A model generated the notes under the pieces. The model had not been told where the DNA came from. It worked only from the letters and a program-made list of their open reading frames with translations, and did no database searches. From NCBI RefSeq assembly GCF_030757795.1, contig NZ_JAUQWH010000051.1, positions 1-50,893 of the forward strand: a stretch of DNA of 50,893 nt. Direction: 5' to 3'. Source of the DNA: Actinoplanes oryzae (GTDB taxonomy: Bacteria > Actinomycetota > Actinomycetes > Mycobacteriales > Micromonosporaceae). Numbering within the stretch: position 1 is the stretch's first letter; each line of letters starts with the position of its first letter. Shown here piece after piece: positions 32,553-39,643 of this stretch. The position numbers and the translations under genes were made by a program.

Positions 32553-32643
32553 GCCCGGGCGGCTGCCTCCGGTGTACCCCCCACCGCCGGCAGCACCCCT
32601 ACTCGCTCCGGGCGCGCTGATGCGCCCGCCTCAGGAGGTTGCG

Positions 32644-33999
32644 TTGACCGACGACGTCCTGGCCGTCCACGGCGGTACGCCGCTGAACGGGCAGATCCGG
32701 GTCCGTGGCGCCAAGAACCTGGTTTCCAAGGCCATGGTGGCCGCCCTGCTCGGGGAGACCCCGAGCACGCTCTTCGACGTGCCGCGCATCCGCGACGTCG
32801 AGGTCGTCAGCGGCCTCCTCGAGCTGCACGGCGTCAAGGTGACGAAGGGCACCGACGACGGCGAGCTGATCATGGACCCCACGAACGTGGAGAGTGCCAG
32901 CAGCGACGAGATCAACGTCCACGCCGGCTCCTCGCGGATCCCGATCCTGTTCTGCGGTCCCCTGCTGCACCGGCTCGGGCACGCGTTCATCCCGGACCTG
33001 GGTGGCTGCCACATCGGCCCGCGGCCGATCGACTTCCACATCCAGGCGCTGCGCGAGTTCGGCGCGATCGTCGACAAGACCCCCCAGGGCATGCACCTGA
33101 CGGCCCCCAACGGCCTGCACGGTACGAAGCTCGAGCTCCCGTACCCGAGCGTCGGCGCGACCGAGCAGGTCCTGCTCACCGCCGTCCGCGCCGAGGGCGT
33201 CACCGAGCTGCGCAACGCCGCGATCGAGCCCGAGATCGTCGACCTCATCTGCGTCCTGCAGAAGATGGGCGCGATCATCAAGGTGCACACCGACCGCGTC
33301 ATCGAGATTCAGGGCGTCCCCCGGCTGTACGGCTACCAGCACAAGCCGATCCCGGACCGCATCGAGGCCGCCAGCTGGGCCGCCGCCGCCCTCGCCACCC
33401 GCGGCGAGATCGAGGTCCTGGGCGCGCAGCAGGCCGACATGATGACGTTCCTCAACGTCTTCCGCTCGATCGGCGGTCAGTACGAGGTCACCGACGCCCG
33501 CGTCAGCCGCCCCGGCGTCACGGGCGTCGAGGGCGGCATCAAATTCTGGCACCCGGGCGGCGAGCTGCAGGCCGTGGCGCTGGAGACCGACGTGCACCCC
33601 GGCTTCATGACCGACTGGCAGCAGCCCCTCGTCGTCGCCCTCACCCAGGCCCGCGGCCTCTCGATCATGCACGAGACCGTGTACGAGCAGCGCCTGGGCT
33701 ACACCGAGGCGCTCAACTCGATGGGCGCCACGATCCAGGTCTACCGCGACTGCCTCGGCGGCACCCCCTGCCGCTTCGGCCGCCGCAACTTCAAGCACTC
33801 CGCGGTCATCGCCGGCCCGAGCAAGCTCCACGCGGCCGACCTGGTCATCCCGGACCTCCGCGCGGGCTTCAGCCACCTCATCGCGGCCCTGGCCGCCGAG
33901 GGCACCTCCCGCGTGTACGGCGTGGACCTCATCAACCGAGGCTACGAGGACTTCGAGAACAAGCTCGCCGCCCTCGGCGCCCACGTCGAGCGCATCTGA
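32644..33999 (+). CDS. murA: UDP-N-acetylglucosamine 1-carboxyvinyltransferase
   Basis: The protein has 451 residues. It has the EPSP-synthase-like double fold: IRVRGAKNLVSKAMVAALLG at the start, LGGCHIGPRPIDFHIQALREFGA with the loop Cys region, SVGATEQVLLTAVRAEG, AAIEPEIVDL, IPDRIEAASWAAAALAT and DLRAGFSHLIAALAAEGTSRVYGVDLINRGYEDFENKLAALGA. It adds enolpyruvate to UDP-GlcNAc, the first committed step of peptidoglycan. The TTG start is chosen because AGGAGG lies five bases before it; the in-frame ATG at 32620 would add eight residues and lacks this. It stands alone, without other mur genes. Confidence 0.95.
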   Translation: MTDDVLAVHGGTPLNGQIRVRGAKNLVSKAMVAALLGETPSTLFDVPRIRDVEVVSGLLELHGVKVTKGTDDGELIMDPTNVESASSDEINVHAGSSRIPILFCGPLLHRLGHAFIPDLGGCHIGPRPIDFHIQALREFGAIVDKTPQGMHLTAPNGLHGTKLELPYPSVGATEQVLLTAVRAEGVTELRNAAIEPEIVDLICVLQKMGAIIKVHTDRVIEIQGVPRLYGYQHKPIPDRIEAASWAAAALATRGEIEVLGAQQADMMTFLNVFRSIGGQYEVTDARVSRPGVTGVEGGIKFWHPGGELQAVALETDVHPGFMTDWQQPLVVALTQARGLSIMHETVYEQRLGYTEALNSMGATIQVYRDCLGGTPCRFGRRNFKHSAVIAGPSKLHAADLVIPDLRAGFSHLIAALAAEGTSRVYGVDLINRGYEDFENKLAALGAHVERI

Positions 34000-34009
34000 T
34001 CGCCCCAAG

Positions 34010-34050
34010 ACCGCGTCTCCCGCCCGCCGGTGGGAGGCGCGGTTTCGGAT
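34010..34050 (+). terminator. intrinsic terminator of murA
   Basis: A 12-bp stem (ACCGCGTCTCCC with GGGAGGCGCGGT, one G-U pair) around a ten-base loop, followed by TTTCGGATTT. Confidence 0.8.
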
Positions 34051-34067
34051 TTGTGACCTGACTTGGC

Positions 34068-34073
34068 TACGCT
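34068..34073 (+). promoter_or_regulatory. -10 box TACGCT for the DUF3043 gene
   Basis: TACGCT, then GCGGGG (6 nt), then the GTG at 34080. Confidence 0.5.
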
Positions 34074-34079
34074 GCGGGG

Positions 34080-34712
34080 GTGTCCTCGCTGTTTCGCCGC
34101 AAGTCCGCTGATCTGGTCGCCGACTCCACCGCCACGGTGACCGAGCCCGACCCTGCCACCGAGCCGGTCCGCAAGGGCTACACGCCCTCGAAGAAGGAGC
34201 TTGGCCAGCAGACGCCGAAGCGGCAGAGCAGCCAGCGCCGCCACGACGCGGCCGCCGCGCCCGCCAACCGCCGCGAGGCGTACAAGTCGATGCGCGAGCG
34301 CCAGCGGGCCGAGCGCGCCGAGGCCACCGCGGGCATGCGCGCCGGCGACGAGCGTTACCTGCTCGCCCGGGACCGCGGGCCCGAGCGCAAGCTGGTCCGG
34401 GACATCGTCGACTCCCGTCGCACGGCCGGCACCTGGTTCTTCGGCGGCGCGATCCTCGTCTTCATCGGCTCGCTCGGCAACATGCCGATCCAGGTGCAGC
34501 TGGCCGCCAACCTGCTGTGGGCGCTGCTCGCGATCAGCGTCATCGTCGACAGCTTCCTCATCTCGCGCCGGATCAAGAAGCTGGTGACCGAGCGCTTCCC
34601 GGACACCAAGGAGCGGATGGGGTCGCTCTACCTCTACGGCATCATGCGCGGCATCTCGTTCCGCCGGATGCGCGTGCCGAAGCCGCAGGTGGAGTTCGGC
34701 GCCAAGATCTGA
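34080..34712 (+). CDS. DUF3043-type membrane protein
   Basis: The protein has 210 residues. The first 90 residues are hydrophilic and basic: KGYTPSKKELGQQTPKRQ and RREAYKSMRERQRAERAEA. RYLLARDRGPERKLVRDIVDSRR is a conserved element of the family. Two membrane helices follow (TWFFGGAILVFIGSLGNM and LLWALLAISVIVDSFLISR), ending with a basic tail (KKLVTERFPDTKERMGSLYLYGIMRGISFRRMRVPKP in sections). The function is unknown. Its mycobacterial counterpart (Rv2206, from memory) lies between glycerate kinase and cobT, as here. Confidence 0.85.
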   Translation: MSSLFRRKSADLVADSTATVTEPDPATEPVRKGYTPSKKELGQQTPKRQSSQRRHDAAAAPANRREAYKSMRERQRAERAEATAGMRAGDERYLLARDRGPERKLVRDIVDSRRTAGTWFFGGAILVFIGSLGNMPIQVQLAANLLWALLAISVIVDSFLISRRIKKLVTERFPDTKERMGSLYLYGIMRGISFRRMRVPKPQVEFGAKI

Positions 34713-34994
34713 CCCTGCTGGCATTCCCCGGCCTGGGCGTCCCCGGCCTGGGCGTCCCTGGCCTGGCGTCCCCGGCCTGGCGTTCCCCGGCCTCGTGTCC
34801 GCCGCGCGGGCCGGGCGCCACAGGGGCAACCCGTCACGAGGAACGGCCGCCGGTGCCCTCGCGGTGCGCGGCCACCGGCATCCTCGCGGAGCGCGGCCAC
34901 CGCAACGCGACTCGCCGCCGCTGCGAAGCGTGCGCACCTCGGAGCCAGACAGGCATCGGCGGCGCGGAGCTAAATGGGCGCTCGCGGCGGGTGG
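34713..34994. repeat. gene-free stretch with 14-15-bp tandem repeats
   Basis: No convincing gene. At about 34722-34795 the unit CCCCGGCCTGGGCGT (15 bp, some copies 14 bp) is repeated five times. The remainder, up to the azlD stop, shows nothing further. Confidence 0.75.
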
Positions 34995-35306
34995 TTATTG
35001 CAGTCCGGCGAGGCGGAGCAGGGCGGCGGTTGCTGCTGCCGCCACGACGACCACGACGAAGGGTGCGCGGCGGGCGGCGAGGAGCGCTCCCACCAGGACG
35101 CCGAGCGGCCGCGCCGGGCCCACGAACGCGGCGCTCTCCGTCAGGGCTGCCGTCGTGGCCAGCGCCGCGAGCAGGGTGGTTGCCGCCATGGGCAGGAGGC
35201 GCTGGACCGGTTCCGAGAGTTCGAGCCGGTCGCGGAGGAGGACCCCGCTCAGCCGCATCGTGTACGTCCCGACGCCCAGGACGAGGATGGCCACGAGCAG
35301 TGTCAT
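34995..35306 (-). CDS. azlD: AzlD-family branched-chain amino-acid exporter subunit
   Basis: The protein has 103 residues, the family length, with four hydrophobic helices: LLVAILVLGVGTYTMRLSGVLL, RLLPMAATTLLAALATTAA, LGVLVGALLAARRAPFVVVVVAAAATAALLRLAG. The pattern TYTMRLSG near the N-terminus is characteristic. It forms an exporter of branched-chain amino acids or related compounds with AzlC. The ATG overlaps (ATGA) the stop of a reading frame that carries 12-residue repeats and lies out of frame with azlC. GGGAG eight bases upstream is its ribosome-binding site. Confidence 0.9.
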   Translation of the reverse strand: MTLLVAILVLGVGTYTMRLSGVLLRDRLELSEPVQRLLPMAATTLLAALATTAALTESAAFVGPARPLGVLVGALLAARRAPFVVVVVAAAATAALLRLAGLQ

Positions 35307-35483
35307 GAGTCACTCCCACGGGGGCTACCGGACCGCGGACCAGCGCCGGGGCGGGAGCAGCTGACGGCAACGGGCTCGGCGCGAGGAACAACGTCCGGGC
35401 CGGGGACGCGCTCGGCGCGAGGATCAGCGTCCGGGCCGGGGACGGGCTCGGCGCGAGGATCACCGTCCGGGCCGGGGACGGGC
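35303..35483 (-). repeat. 36-bp tandem repeats between azlC and azlD
   Basis: The stretch holds about three copies of a 36-bp unit containing CTCGGCGCGAGGATCA and GTCCGGGCCGGGGAC. In one minus-strand frame they read as 12-residue repeats such as AEPVPGPDGDPR, and that frame ends exactly on the azlD start. Confidence 0.8.
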
Positions 35484-36260
35484 TCAGCACTCGGACCGGA
35501 ACCAGAAACGGCCTGAGAGCTTGGACCGGCGCCGGGGCCCGGACCGGATGCGCGGCACGAAGAGGACCAGCAGCCCGAGCAGCGCACACAACACCGGCAA
35601 CCCCGCGGGCAGCACCGGGGTCAGCAGGACGGCCAGCGCGGCCCCGGTCACCGCCGCCGCCCGGGTCGCCCGGTCGCCCAGGGCGGGGAGGATCAGCGCG
35701 ATCAGGCCGGCCGGGAACGCCGCGTCCAGGCCCAGCACCTCCGGGTCGCCCGCGGCCGTGCCGATCAGGACGCCGAGCGCCGTGCCCACGTTCCAGGAGG
35801 TGAAGAGCGTGAGGCCGATCATCCAGTACGTGCGGCGGCGCCGGGCCGGATCCTTCTCGCGCAGGGTGAAGGCCACCGTCTCGTCGGTCATCAGGTGGCT
35901 GCCGAGCAGGCGATCGCGCCACCGGGGGCCGATCGTGTCGGCGACGGCCATGCCGAACGGCAGGTGGCGGGCGTTCAGGAGCAGGCCCGCCAGCACGGCC
36001 GCGACGGGGTTGCCCGCCGCCAGCAGACCGGCCGCGAGGAACTGGGCGCCCCCGGCGAAGACCAGGGTCGACATGGCGAAGGGCACCCAGAGCGGCAGCT
36101 CGTACGCCACGGCGATCGCCCCGAAGGACCCGCCGACCGCGATCATGGCGGCCGCGATGGCAGCCGCGTCGCGAAGCAGAGCACCGTCCCGGGGCGAACC
36201 GGCCGGGCGGGAACGGGACAGCGCGCCGCCCCGAGGCGGTGTTCGCTTCGACGTACGCAT
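35484..36260 (-). CDS. azlC: AzlC-family branched-chain amino-acid exporter subunit
   Basis: The protein has 258 residues. After a basic N-terminus it has the AzlC core: AIAVAYELPLWVPFAMSTLVFAGGAQFLAAGLLAAG, LNARHLPFGMAVAD, LMTDETVAFTLRE, MIGLTLFTSWNVGTALGVLIG and further helices up to about residue 238. The last 20 residues (RSGPRRRSKLSGRFWFRSEC) look unlike the family and probably reflect a frame change. The ATG at 36260 lies eight bases after a CATTAT -10 box with TTGACG 18 bp further up, so the mRNA is almost leaderless. It is divergent from the XRE-cupin regulator. Confidence 0.9.
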   Translation of the reverse strand: MRTSKRTPPRGGALSRSRPAGSPRDGALLRDAAAIAAAMIAVGGSFGAIAVAYELPLWVPFAMSTLVFAGGAQFLAAGLLAAGNPVAAVLAGLLLNARHLPFGMAVADTIGPRWRDRLLGSHLMTDETVAFTLREKDPARRRRTYWMIGLTLFTSWNVGTALGVLIGTAAGDPEVLGLDAAFPAGLIALILPALGDRATRAAAVTGAALAVLLTPVLPAGLPVLCALLGLLVLFVPRIRSGPRRRSKLSGRFWFRSEC

Positions 36261-36262
36261 GG

Positions 36263-36306
36263 TTCAAAATAATGAACGACCCGCCTGCCGTTCGTCAAAC
36301 CGAACG
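36263..36306. promoter_or_regulatory. azlC promoter and two operator-like palindromes
   Basis: On the minus strand TTGACG (36293-36298), 18 bp, CATTAT (36269-36274), 8 nt and the azlC ATG form the most complete promoter in the window. TTCA-N6-TGAA (36263-36276) overlaps the -10 box and CGTTCG-N6-CGAACG (36289-36306) overlaps the -35 box. GAACGACCCG also occurs twice as a direct repeat (36274 and 36302). These are likely sites for the divergent regulator. Confidence 0.65.
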
Positions 36307-36326
36307 ACCCGACCGACGGAGTGAAC

Positions 36327-36884
36327 ATGGATCAGTCCGCGCCGCCGCTCGCCACCATCGCCACGGCCCTGCGCCGGGAACGGGAGCGGGCCGGCATCTC
36401 GCTCGCCGAGCTGGCCCGGCGGGCGGGCATCGCGAAATCCACGCTCTCCCAGCTCGAGAACGCCACCGGCAACCCGAGCATCGAGACGCTGTGGTCGCTC
36501 GGCGTCGCCCTGGGCGTACCTTTCAGCAGGCTGGTCGAACCGCCCGCGCCCACCGTGCAGGTGATCCGGGCGGCGGAGCAGACGCGGCTGCACGCCGACC
36601 ACGCCGACTTCGTGGCGCGGGTGCTGGCGACGGGGGCCCCGCAGGCGCGGCGTGACCTGTACGTGCTGGAGCTCGAGCCGGGATCGCCCCGCCAGGCCGA
36701 GGCGCACATTCCGGGCACGGTCGAACACATCGTGGTGGCCGCGGGGCTGCTCCGGACGGGGCCGGCCGGCGAGACGACCGAGCTGGCGCCGGGCGACTAC
36801 GCGTCCTTCCCCGGCGACGTGCCGCACTACTACGAGGCGCTGAGCCCGGGGACGTGGGCGATCCTGATCGAGGAGTATCGCTAG
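36327..36884 (+). CDS. XRE-family regulator with C-terminal cupin domain
   Basis: The protein has 185 residues. The helix-turn-helix covers about residues 8-65: ATALRRERERAGISLAELARRAGIAKSTLSQLENATGNPSIETLWSLGVALGVPFSRLV in sections. The cupin fold spans about 100-185, with LELEPGSPRQAEAHIPGTVEHIVVAAG and ELAPGDYASFPGDVPHYYEAL giving the two cupin motifs and His residues. Such proteins sense small molecules, often amino acids. The ATG has CGGAG seven bases upstream. It is divergent from azlC with palindromes in between, so it very likely controls azlCD and itself. Its TAG stop shares CTAG with the convergent ABC ATPase stop. Confidence 0.92.
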   Translation: MDQSAPPLATIATALRRERERAGISLAELARRAGIAKSTLSQLENATGNPSIETLWSLGVALGVPFSRLVEPPAPTVQVIRAAEQTRLHADHADFVARVLATGAPQARRDLYVLELEPGSPRQAEAHIPGTVEHIVVAAGLLRTGPAGETTELAPGDYASFPGDVPHYYEALSPGTWAILIEEYR

Positions 36885-37837
36885 CCGGCGGCGTAGAGGC
36901 GGGCCACGACGTCCTCGATGTCCGGCTCCTGGAGCGACAGGTCGCGCAGGCCCACGGCGGCCAGCGCGCCCGCGACCGCCCCGGCCGACGACGAGACCAG
37001 CTCGAAGGTGACGCGATGGCCGTCGGCCTCGGTGGTCACCAGGTCGGCGCCCGGGACCACGAAGCCGGGCGGCAGCGGGGCGTCGAGGTCCGCGACCAGG
37101 CGGCGGCGGGAGCCGTACCGGGAATGGAGGTCCTCGATCGTGCCGTCGTGCACCACGTGACCGTGATCGATCACCACCAGGCGGCGGCAGAGGCGCTCGA
37201 TGTCGGCCAGGTCATGCGTGGTGAGCACCAGCGTGACGTCGCCGCCCGCGCCGAGCTCGGCGAGGAAGCCGCGGACCGCCTGCTTGCTCACCACGTCGAG
37301 CCCGATCGTCGGCTCGTCGAGGAACAGCACCTCGGGGCCGTGCAGCAGCGCCGCGGTCAGCTCGCCGCGCATCCGCTGGCCCAGGGACAGCTGGCGGACC
37401 GGCGTGTCCAGGAACTCGTCGAGGCCGAGCAGCTCCCGGCAGCGCCGCAGGCGGGCGGCGTGATCGGCGGGCGGCACGCGGTAGATGTGACGCAGCAGCG
37501 TGTACGACTCGTGCAGCGGCAGGTCCCACCACAGCTGCGAGCGCTGGCCGAAGACGACACCGATCCGCAGCGCGAGGCGGGTGCGCTGCGGCACCGGGGC
37601 GAGGCCGCAGACCGACACCTCGCCCGCGGACGGCGTCAGCACGCCGGTGAGCATCTTGAGGGTGGTCGACTTGCCGGCGCCGTTCGGGCCGATGTAGCCC
37701 ACCATCTCGCCCCGGGCGATGCTCAGGTCGATGCCGTCCACGGCCGCCACCGTGCGTTTCTCGCGGCGGAACGTGCCCTTGCGGACCCGTACCGTGAAGT
37801 CCTTGCGCAGGCCCCGCATGTCGATGACGCTGGTCAC
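36881..37837 (-). CDS. ABC-2 exporter ATP-binding protein
   Basis: The protein has 318 residues. The N-terminus (IDMRGLRKDFTVRVRKGTFRREKRTVAAVDGIDLSI) is typical of the COG4586 group. Walker A is GPNGAGKST, the signature is LSLGQRMRGELTAALL, Walker B is VLFLDEPTIGLD, and the switch His is in TTHDLADIERL. A C-terminal region of about 90 residues (from RLVADLDAPLPPG) is a regulatory extension. It powers the two permeases encoded just upstream. It is the last gene of the operon and convergent with the XRE gene. The substrate is not evident; related trios include a proposed viologen exporter. Confidence 0.92.
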   Translation of the reverse strand: MTSVIDMRGLRKDFTVRVRKGTFRREKRTVAAVDGIDLSIARGEMVGYIGPNGAGKSTTLKMLTGVLTPSAGEVSVCGLAPVPQRTRLALRIGVVFGQRSQLWWDLPLHESYTLLRHIYRVPPADHAARLRRCRELLGLDEFLDTPVRQLSLGQRMRGELTAALLHGPEVLFLDEPTIGLDVVSKQAVRGFLAELGAGGDVTLVLTTHDLADIERLCRRLVVIDHGHVVHDGTIEDLHSRYGSRRRLVADLDAPLPPGFVVPGADLVTTEADGHRVTFELVSSSAGAVAGALAAVGLRDLSLQEPDIEDVVARLYAAG

Positions 37838-37847
37838 GCTGCTCCCC

Positions 37848-38648
37848 TCAGGATCCCGTACTCCGGTAGTGCTTGATGCCGGCGCGCCACACCAGGGCCG
37901 CCACGCCGGTCGCGACCAGCGCGAGCAGCGGCGACAGGAAGCCCGTCCAGGCGGGCAGGCCCAGCGGATCGGCGCGGCCCAGCAGCGTCACCGCCGGCTG
38001 GTAGGCCACGAAACCGAAGCCCAGCGCGTACGCGAACAGCGCCCGGAACCAGCCCGCATAGACCGACACGGGGTACGCCGTGAAGTCCCGCCCCCCGTAG
38101 GTGAACGCGCTGCCCACCTCGCCCGAGTCGATCCACCAGAACGCGGTGCTCGCACTGATGACGAAGATCGCCCCGAAGATGACAGCCCCGGCAACAGGAG
38201 CTGTGATCACGAGCACGACGCGTGACGCGTCCCACGGGATGTCGTTCAGGTTCAGGGCCACGATCAGGGCGGCGAGGCCGACGAGCACGCGCAGACCCTT
38301 GCGGATCGGCAGGTCCATGAGCAGCAGCTGAGGCAGCGCGCGCAGGGGCCGGACGAGGACGGCGTCCAGGGTGCCGCTCCGCACGTACGTCTTGAGGTGA
38401 TCGACGTTACCCACCACCAGGTCGGCGGCCGCGAAGGACAGCGACGAGAGGCTGACAACGAGCAGCCCCTCCGCCAGGGTGAAACCCCCGACGGTCCGGG
38501 TCGCGCGGAACAATACGAGCACGGTCACCACGTCGAGCGCCGACGAGAGGACATTGCTGAGCAGATCGACCGCGAAGGAGGTGCGATAGGAGAAGACCGA
38601 GCGCCATTGCCCCTTGGCCAGGGCGACGTACGCGTTCACCTCACCCAC
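37848..38648 (-). CDS. ABC-2 family permease (second of pair)
   Basis: The protein has 266 residues with about six hydrophobic helices. NAYVALAKGQWRSVFSYRTSFAVDLLSNVL is a typical start for this permease group. VVGNVDHLKTYVRSGTLDAVLVRPLRALPQLLLMDLPIRKG is the conserved cytoplasmic coupling segment, and SVYAGWFRALFAYALGFGFVAYQPAVTLLGR the last conserved part. It forms a heterodimeric channel with the upstream permease; the genes overlap by eight bases. Ten bases separate it from the ATPase gene. Confidence 0.9.
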   Translation of the reverse strand: MGEVNAYVALAKGQWRSVFSYRTSFAVDLLSNVLSSALDVVTVLVLFRATRTVGGFTLAEGLLVVSLSSLSFAAADLVVGNVDHLKTYVRSGTLDAVLVRPLRALPQLLLMDLPIRKGLRVLVGLAALIVALNLNDIPWDASRVVLVITAPVAGAVIFGAIFVISASTAFWWIDSGEVGSAFTYGGRDFTAYPVSVYAGWFRALFAYALGFGFVAYQPAVTLLGRADPLGLPAWTGFLSPLLALVATGVAALVWRAGIKHYRSTGS

Positions 38649-39501
38649 CCTGGGCCACCAGTCGCCGCTGCGCCCGGTGCTGGACCAGCCGCGCCAGCCC
38701 GAGCAGCACGAGCACCCAGATCAACTGCAAACCCACGAGACCCCACTGCTGAGGTACGGGGTCCCGCTCGACGAGCACGTCCGCCGGCGTCTGCATGAGC
38801 CCGGGGAAAGGGGTCGCCACGTAGAGGACGACGGTCAGCCAATCGGGGAGAAATCGCAGCGGGAAGTAGAGCCCGACCAGCACACCCGACGACAGGGTCC
38901 AGAAGGTCATCGGGCCGCGCACGTCGTGCAGCCAGTAGGCACTGGCGTTGACCAGGAAGCGCATCAGGAACGACGCGACGGTCGCCAGGGCGATCGAGAC
39001 GGCGAAGAGGGGGACGGTGAACCAGCGCCGGGGGGCGTACAGATCGAAGAAAAGCGCGCCCACCGCGAGCGGCGGGAGGAAGCGGAAGATCAGCGCGTGC
39101 AGGGCCCGGCCCAGGTCAGCGGCGAGATAGCTGGTCACGGGGTGGACCGGCCGCAGCAGGTCGGCCGTCACCTCGCCGGTGCGGATGCGCTCGGCCAGCT
39201 CGGTCCAGCCCCACAGCAGGATGACGGCGAATAGACCCTGACCCACCCACACGTACGTGACCAGTTGCCGGGCGTCGTACCCTGCGGCCTGCTGCCCCAC
39301 CGCGCCGGCCGCCACGGCGAGCAGCACGTAACACCGGAGGAACCCGAAGACGATATTGGTGAACGATCCGGCTATGGTCGCCTGCCGGTAGGACATGTAC
39401 CGCCGGAAACCCGACCACGAGAGGGCACCGAACGTAGTGACCCACTCGCGTAACGGTTGGACTCGTGAGAGCAGGGGCACCCTGGCGTCGGGCAGGTCCA
39501 C
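38641..39501 (-). CDS. ABC-2 family permease (first of pair)
   Basis: The protein has 286 residues with about six hydrophobic helices from residue 45 on. Its coupling segment TELAERIRTGEVTADLLRPVHPVTSYLAADLGRAL parallels that of its partner. FLMRFLVNASAYWLHDVRGPMTFWTLSSGVLVGLYFPLRFLPDWLTVVLYVATPFPGLMQTPADVLV is the conserved second half. It is the first gene of the exporter operon. The GTG at 39501 has AAAGGAG nine bases upstream. Confidence 0.9.
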   Translation of the reverse strand: MDLPDARVPLLSRVQPLREWVTTFGALSWSGFRRYMSYRQATIAGSFTNIVFGFLRCYVLLAVAAGAVGQQAAGYDARQLVTYVWVGQGLFAVILLWGWTELAERIRTGEVTADLLRPVHPVTSYLAADLGRALHALIFRFLPPLAVGALFFDLYAPRRWFTVPLFAVSIALATVASFLMRFLVNASAYWLHDVRGPMTFWTLSSGVLVGLYFPLRFLPDWLTVVLYVATPFPGLMQTPADVLVERDPVPQQWGLVGLQLIWVLVLLGLARLVQHRAQRRLVAQGG

Positions 39502-39616
39502 GCCGTTAATCTCCTTTCACGAGAACCCCGCAGCGGAGCCCGGCGACCCTACCCGCCGCTCCGCGACGCCACCATGCAATTTCGACAAGGCGGATCGTCG
39601 TGACGCTCAGTAGCCA

Positions 39617-39636
39617 CCTGTCCGGTACCTGTCCGG
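39617..39636 (+). promoter_or_regulatory. direct repeat CCTGTCCGG x2 before the WG-repeat gene
   Basis: CCTGTCCGG at 39617-39625 and 39628-39636, period 11 bp (one helical turn), just upstream of the ATG at 39644. It may be an operator. No clear -10 or ribosome-binding site was found for the large gene. Confidence 0.35.
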
Positions 39637-39643
39637 GTGCCCG

